Positions 6,212 to 6,298 of a stretch of 6,298 bases of DNA are shown in pieces (the stretch's first letter is position 1; each line of letters starts with the position of its first letter). Origin of the DNA: Streptosporangiaceae bacterium (GTDB lineage Bacteria; Actinomycetota; Actinomycetes; Streptosporangiales; Streptosporangiaceae); contig JASIJN010000443.1 of NCBI GenBank assembly GCA_030050125.1, positions 1 to 6,298 on the forward strand. The letters are read 5' to 3'. Made by a program: the position numbers and the translations under genes. The notes under the pieces were generated by a model, which saw only the letters and a list, made by a program, of their open reading frames with translations, ran no database searches and had not been told where the DNA came from.

Positions 6212-6298
6212 GAGGCGGTCCTTTCGTCCCAGGTGGCGGTGTCGTCTCGGAGCGCGGCGTGGCGCTCGCGGATCTCGGGCCGCGGCGGCCCGGCGTAG
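6208..6298 (-). CDS. xylB: C-terminal end of probable xylulokinase (5' part cut by window edge)
   Basis: Only the last 29 residues are in the window, ending at TGA 6208-6210. The tail begins [18 protein letters not shown] and continues through [10 protein letters not shown]. The pattern Tyr-x-x-x-Pro-x-Pro-x-(I/V)-Arg-x-(R)-(Y/H)-Ala-x-x-Arg-Asp resembles the tails of actinobacterial xylulokinases as I recall them. Of 29 codons, 27 end in G or C, much better than the competing frame, so this is coding. Xylulokinase phosphorylates D-xylulose made by XylA to xylulose-5-phosphate, which feeds the pentose phosphate pathway. The GTGA overlap with xylA strengthens the identity. The catalytic FGGY-kinase domains lie outside the window, so another sugar gene is not fully excluded. 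Confidence 0.7.
   Translation of the reverse strand, partial: YAGPPRPEIRERHAALRDDTATWDERTAS
6219..6224 (-). promoter_or_regulatory. Shine-Dalgarno deciding the GTG start of xylA
   Basis: AAAGGA on the minus strand, 7 nt before the GTG at 6211. It supports GTG over any extension into the upstream frame, which stays open to the window edge but has poor third-position GC. Confidence 0.75.

Noticed and set aside
5024..6298. A 424-codon open frame on the plus strand opposite xylA
   Set aside because: Antisense shadow of xylose isomerase, whose active site is fully conserved on the other strand; no ribosome site or recognisable domain.

Overview
The window looks like ordinary chromosomal DNA from a high-GC actinomycete. 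Third codon positions are almost all G or C, leader sequences are short and G-rich, neighbouring genes overlap by 4 nt, and the xylose isomerase is of the short actinobacterial type. No RNA gene, CRISPR array, insertion sequence, attachment site or replication origin was seen.

Layout from left to right. Positions 1-3298 hold a four-gene minus-strand operon, read right to left: an ABC ATPase of the DrrA type (3298-2339), an ABC-2 membrane permease (2342-1566), a NarL-family sensor histidine kinase (1544-258), and a LuxR/NarL response regulator whose receiver domain runs off the left edge (261-1). Two of the three junctions are ATGA overlaps and the third is a 21-nt gap. The order exporter ATPase, permease, kinase, regulator resembles the yvfR-yvfS-desK-desR arrangement of Bacillus and many actinobacterial drug or lipid exporters that have their own two-component system. 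Next on the minus strand is a three-helix membrane protein of unknown function (4170-3445), separated from the operon by about 146 nt that contain a terminator-like hairpin.

A 226-nt intergenic region (4171-4396) divides this membrane protein from a divergent NAD(P)H-dependent FMN reductase (4397-5008, plus strand). Both genes have nearly the same leader layout, and a GATGATCA/TGAGC element recurs next to both start codons.

The right end holds a minus-strand xylose catabolic pair: the last 29 codons of a probable xylulokinase (6298-6208) overlapping a complete xylose isomerase xylA (6211-5048) by a GTGA. xylA converges on the FMN reductase across 39 nt.

Functionally there are three modules: an autoregulated-looking exporter operon, a divergent pair of unknown physiology, and D-xylose utilisation (xylose to xylulose to xylulose-5-phosphate). 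Nothing here stands out as a new defence or mobile system. The divergent intergenic motif and the conserved membrane protein of unknown function deserve the closest second look.
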